Assembly: GCA_012932295.1 (NCBI GenBank)
Contig: JAAONU010000002.1
Location: 35,399,521-35,463,520, forward strand
DNA: 64,000 bases
Reading direction: 5' to 3'
From: Cyclina sinensis
Taxonomy: Eukaryota; Mollusca; Bivalvia; Venerida; Veneridae
Part shown: positions 59,850 to 64,000 of the stretch, one piece after another
Layout: the number at the start of each line of letters is the position of its first letter
Numbering within the stretch: the stretch's first letter is position 1
The notes under the pieces: model-generated
The model's database searches: none
Told to the model about the DNA's origin: nothing
Seen by the model: the letters and a program-made list of their open reading frames with translations, nothing else
Made by a program: the position numbers and the translations under genes

Positions 59850-60089
59850 TTTATTATATATCTTTCGTTTAATTTGAAATATACATCATCATCATGCTTT
59901 AGAAGCAGTTTTAAACATATACTAACAAGCGTCTTTATACACGCATGGTTCCCGGTCTTTAATTCGTTAGAGATTGAAATCGGAAACCAGACTAGCATCG
60001 TTTAGTGCACATGTACCCAATCGTCCAATATGAAATTAATATATATTTTTTGGATCTAATACGGGAATATATTGGACGGTCACGTGGTA

Positions 60090-61580
60090 CAAATGCAGAT
60101 TGTCGATTGGTTACATTTATTAGATATATAATAATAATTCATATTATACCATACATTTGCTGAGACTTGCTAAATTCAATGCATTGTGAAACAAGTTGAA
60201 TGTTATTATTTTAAACCTCCATCCAGTGGTGACAGAGGAAACTACATGCGACACTTTTTACACACTTTTTAGTTTGATTTATACATTTATACAAGTTACA
60301 GTCTGTAGCCTTGTTTTGTTAAATCCACATATTGTAAGATTATTCTTTCCGTGTGAAGTATGGAAACTTTGCAGTGTGTATTAGATAAATATTTTACCAA
60401 AAATAACAAATATAGTAGAATTGTCCCTTGAACCCTGTCTACTTAAATTAAATCAGCTAATTTGTTTCGTCTGTGCAGCCATTCAATTAAATTACCTATG
60501 ATACAAAATTCTATTTCCCTGTCGTGTATTTTGACATTTTTGTCATACCTGTAAGCCTTACCGTTAACACGCATCGACCTTGACCTTCTGACATACTGTT
60601 TGTTGCCAAACTTATAAGAAAAAAAACAGTGGTAAGGCTTGATTCTTTCAATAATATGTCGTAAATAGCATTTTCCACCACTATATACATTGTACTTTTA
60701 ACTATATATGTTTCGTGTGTTTTTTCATGTGTATGTTGTCTTAATTTCAAAAGCTATTTTGAAACAATAATAATTACTTAAAAGCCTACTTTATGTATTT
60801 TCTAAATATTTCATTTCGAGTCATTAGCTATGATCAAGCGGCTTTAAGGGTCATTCGACATAATGTTTGAACCTCGAAATATTCATATGAGAGAAAAATA
60901 TGTAACTATGATAGTCTTAAAGAATTCCACACTTAATTTTGACCTTAAAGATGTTTGTTTTTTTCTTTCGAATTAATATTAAAGTAAAAATTTACACTGA
61001 AAATAGTCAAATAACAAACTTCAACAAGTTAAGCTCACGTACGTTATGAATATACATTGATGAAATGTTGAGATAAATAATTTGAAATTTGATGGTATTT
61101 GGAGGCCAATGAAAAAAATATGTACAATGTATTTCATTTAGGATTATAGTAAATCAGTGGAAATATCTAGAGAGTTTTTCCTAGAAACTAACCCAAAAAG
61201 ATTTTATATATATGCTCATTTTATCCCATTTTTTTTGGGTAGACTTGAGTAGGTAACTCAAATCAAGAGATTTTTTATTTCATAAAAACATTCTCTTTAC
61301 AGTGATGTGGTGTCTACGTATCTGTGATATTTTTCTCCTGAGATACATGTAAGAAATCTTTGACTATAATATTTTTGTTATAAATGCGTATCTATTTCAG
61401 TATATTTATCCTAGAAAATTTTAAAACAGGAAAAATAGAAAAACAAATAATATATTAAAACATTAAAAATCTGTAAAAAAAAAAAAAAAAAACATAAAAA
61501 AAGAAAATAACCAGTTAATATTTGTTTACAACATTTACAAGTCGAACGATTTTTATTTTCATCAAAAATATGAGATATTT
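60090..61580. other. Intergenic, nothing recognised
   Basis: AT-rich, with a poly-A run near 61476-61493. No supported exon on either strand. Confidence 0.4.
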
Positions 61581-61584
61581 GACT

Positions 61585-61852
61585 CCATGGAAGCTACTTA
61601 AGTAAAAGTCACTAAGACATGCTAACTGGAAGCAACTATTACGCAATGTTTCCATGGAAGCTACTTAAGTAAAAGTCATTAAGACATGCTAACTGGAAGC
61701 AACTATTACGCAATGTTTCCATGGAAGCTACTTAAGTAAAAGTCACTAAGACATGCTAACTGGAAGCAACTATTACGCAATGTTTCCATGGAAGCTACTT
61801 AAGTAAAAGTCACTAAGACATGCTAACTGGAAGCAACTATTACGCAATGTTT
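61585..61852 (+). repeat. Four 67 bp tandem repeats, nearly identical
   Basis: Units start at 61585, 61652, 61719 and 61786. Each begins CCATGGAAGCTACTTAAGTA and ends ACTATTACGCAATGTTT. One C/T difference (unit 2) was noticed among the units, so the expansion is recent or homogenised. Confidence 0.9.
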
Positions 61853-61859
61853 TCAGACG

Positions 61860-64000
61860 TGTGACAGATCAAAGTACTTTGACAAATTTGTAAGATCACT
61901 CGCCATAAAATTTTGCTAAAAGTCTCATTTTAACAATGATTGGGTCATAAAAAGTTGTTAACTGCTTTGTTTGACAGCTATGGAGAATATGAAAGGGTCC
62001 TTGTAGGTAGGTTAATTTGCATAAATCCCATAGTATGAGGCGTGATTTATGGACATTTGATAATATATGGAGCAGACACAAATTCCTGCTTAATGTACAT
62101 GCCATATTATTCGTCTTTAAACAATATCAAAATGTAAAAATCAGGTAAACTTCCATTCCAGTGAAACCAATGTTATAACAAATATCACCTGAATTCCCTA
62201 CATTGTTACTACACTTACTCAACATGTGTTGTTTATGACGTAATCATCTAGGCACAAGTGAGGAAGTTTAACACAACTTGTAGAATGATGAGAGGAGCAT
62301 TTTTATTGCATCATTAATATTTTTAACAGAAGCATGGAAGAAATTGGAATATTTATTAATGACATTCATCACTAAGGTAAAATTGCAACCAGTTGTACCA
62401 GCAAAAAAGTTGAATTCAATTATGAAAATTGAGTAGTAACCGCATTATTTTTTTAAAGTTATAATTTGTAACATGATAAATTATATAAGTTTGCCTTTAT
62501 TGTGTTTCTGCATTTGCGGTTTATTGTTGTTTTTATACTTTAAAACGGACACTTAATGCGCAGTGTAATTCTACATTACGGCCTCGAACAGAAGGGATAA
62601 ATCTACGTCACAACCAAAAATAGCAGCGGAAACTACCGATGTTGTGACAGAAACTTCCGATCATCAAAAAAACGATTTTTTTTTGTTGTTGTCAAAAGCA
62701 GTATTTTATTAGTTCTGTAATTAAAGAATTGTAATCCTTACGTTATGATTATTTTAATAATCTTCTCAAAATTACTGTATTTCAGTTTGGTCACATTTTA
62801 TCCGCGTTGAGGAAGGTCGCTTTCGTGTGTTGGTAATTCCAAGAAAACCCGTTCTTGGTAATTGACCGTCTTCTTATTAATATATCCTTATTATACTTTA
62901 AATAGCACGACTGTTTCTGGTCATATATCAAATTATTTGACTAACACGCAACCAAACCGAAAATAAAGAAGGGAAGTTTTTTTTAAAAAATAAATAAATG
63001 AATTTTTTTATGGCGAAAGTCTCAAAACGTATACAGCTTCTGTCTCTCTTTTTAGACACTGCTCGGCTTTTGTGAAAGGTGCGCCTTCGTCAACAGTCGT
63101 TAGTCTTTTCTAGTTTACATTAGCACAACATGTCATGTGAGCTTTTGTGATCTCCCATCGTTCGTCGCTCGTTGTCAATTATTTTGCCTGAAACGTCTCC
63201 CTCTAGATATTTTTTGACAGTTGATAAAACTTGGATATAACAATGATATTTGTTGCATAAAAAGGTATGTCCAAAACAACAACAGCAAAACAGATCATAC
63301 AAAGTCCCATGTTCAGGTATTTTTTATTTCGAACAAAAATATGCTAGAAAATATAAAAATTCATTGGCGTATTGCATTTGCACGAATTATTTTTTCTCAC
63401 ATTACATAAACGCGGTAAATGACCGACCGGCTATATTCGTAAGCCGTGGATAAGCCGTGGAACCTTGTGTTTAACGAGTGATTGTTACAAAATTGGGACC
63501 ACTTTTATCCGAGGTCTATACGAATGCGCTTGTCTTTTTACCATTGTTCTTTCTGCACATGTTATACGATTTTATGGTTCACCTGTCTTGACAGATTTTA
63601 AAATCATTGAAACCAACAAAAGAAAACGATCTATATTAATTGAGAATTTCACGTTTCGCCTAGATGAGTGATGAAAAATGGTCTCCTTTCCTGGATATGT
63701 ACAAACAAAACCTGTAAACCCATGAATGCTGACTGCACATCGATAGTTCCAATACGTCCAGACCGCACACATCTTGCCGTGGGAAGTAAGAATAAGAAGA
63801 TATAAGTACCTGATCATCCAAAATCATCAGTTCTGTACTGCAAACATCTGATGTCAAAAGACCTCAAGAGGATTGCCGTTGCATTGTTTTACCCGGAGAA
63901 AGTAGTTTCTTGTATAACTTAAGAACCGAGATAATGTACATTCAACGCCTGAAAGTATTGGCGTATCAACCAACAGAGAAGAAGCATCTTCTGAATGATC
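61860..64000. other. Intergenic, nothing recognised
   Basis: No exon with matching splice signals and no known protein pattern was found. An 81-codon minus frame at 63572-63817 is not supported. Exons of genes continuing outside the window cannot be excluded. Confidence 0.4.

Noticed and set aside
61585..61852. CRISPR-like direct repeats
   Set aside because: Repeats are contiguous 67 bp units with no unique spacers, in eukaryotic DNA.

Overview
This is eukaryotic, AT-rich, repeat-laden DNA with small exons in long introns (GT..AG). Several dispersed repeat types (short elements ending in TTAACCC, tRNA-derived SINEs with a central block shared between copies, and ~155 bp units carrying TCAAGGTCA) look like those I associate with heterodont bivalve genomes. 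A clam-like mollusc is my best guess; it is an inference, not a database match.

Layout. 1-3.7 kb: non-coding with repeats. 3.7-11.85 kb: a complete seven-exon tetraspanin gene (minus). 13.9-17.7 kb: a graveyard of a Tigger/pogo-like fragment, a terminal-inverted-repeat element with a tRNA-like core, a LINE fragment and a four-copy tandem SINE array. 18.5-19.1 kb: two phase-compatible exons (minus) of an unrecognised membrane protein, head to head with the next gene. 19.65-28.35 kb: a nine-exon plus-strand gene encoding an 829-residue homologue of SPMIP4/C7orf31, a sperm-flagellar microtubule inner protein. Exon phases add up without a gap.

28.96-56.17 kb: a tandem duplication. Each unit holds a three-exon carbohydrate sulfotransferase (minus) followed by a spacer. 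Copy 1 (31.98-36.85 kb) carries an in-frame stop at codon 92. Copy 2 (40.89-47.53 kb) is open for 460 residues. The units differ by clean insertions, each with its empty site in the other unit: a 1.2 kb repeat element and a 9-bp-TSD element in unit 1, and in unit 2 a 1.82 kb element with ~300 bp terminal inverted repeats, a 5 bp target duplication and a decayed unknown ORF. A degraded Ty3/gypsy retrotransposon (49.57-54.26 kb, minus) lies in the unit 2 spacer. The spacer ends in a ~45 bp tandem repeat, short in unit 1 and about 1 kb in unit 2.

56.2-64 kb: no host gene seen. It contains a mariner element, a LINE reverse-transcriptase remnant, a 75 bp-arm hairpin element and four near-identical 67 bp repeats.

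The three recognised gene families (tetraspanin, SPMIP4, sulfotransferase) show no evident shared pathway. The most unusual content is the comparison of paired occupied and empty paralogous sites and the undetermined 1.82 kb element.
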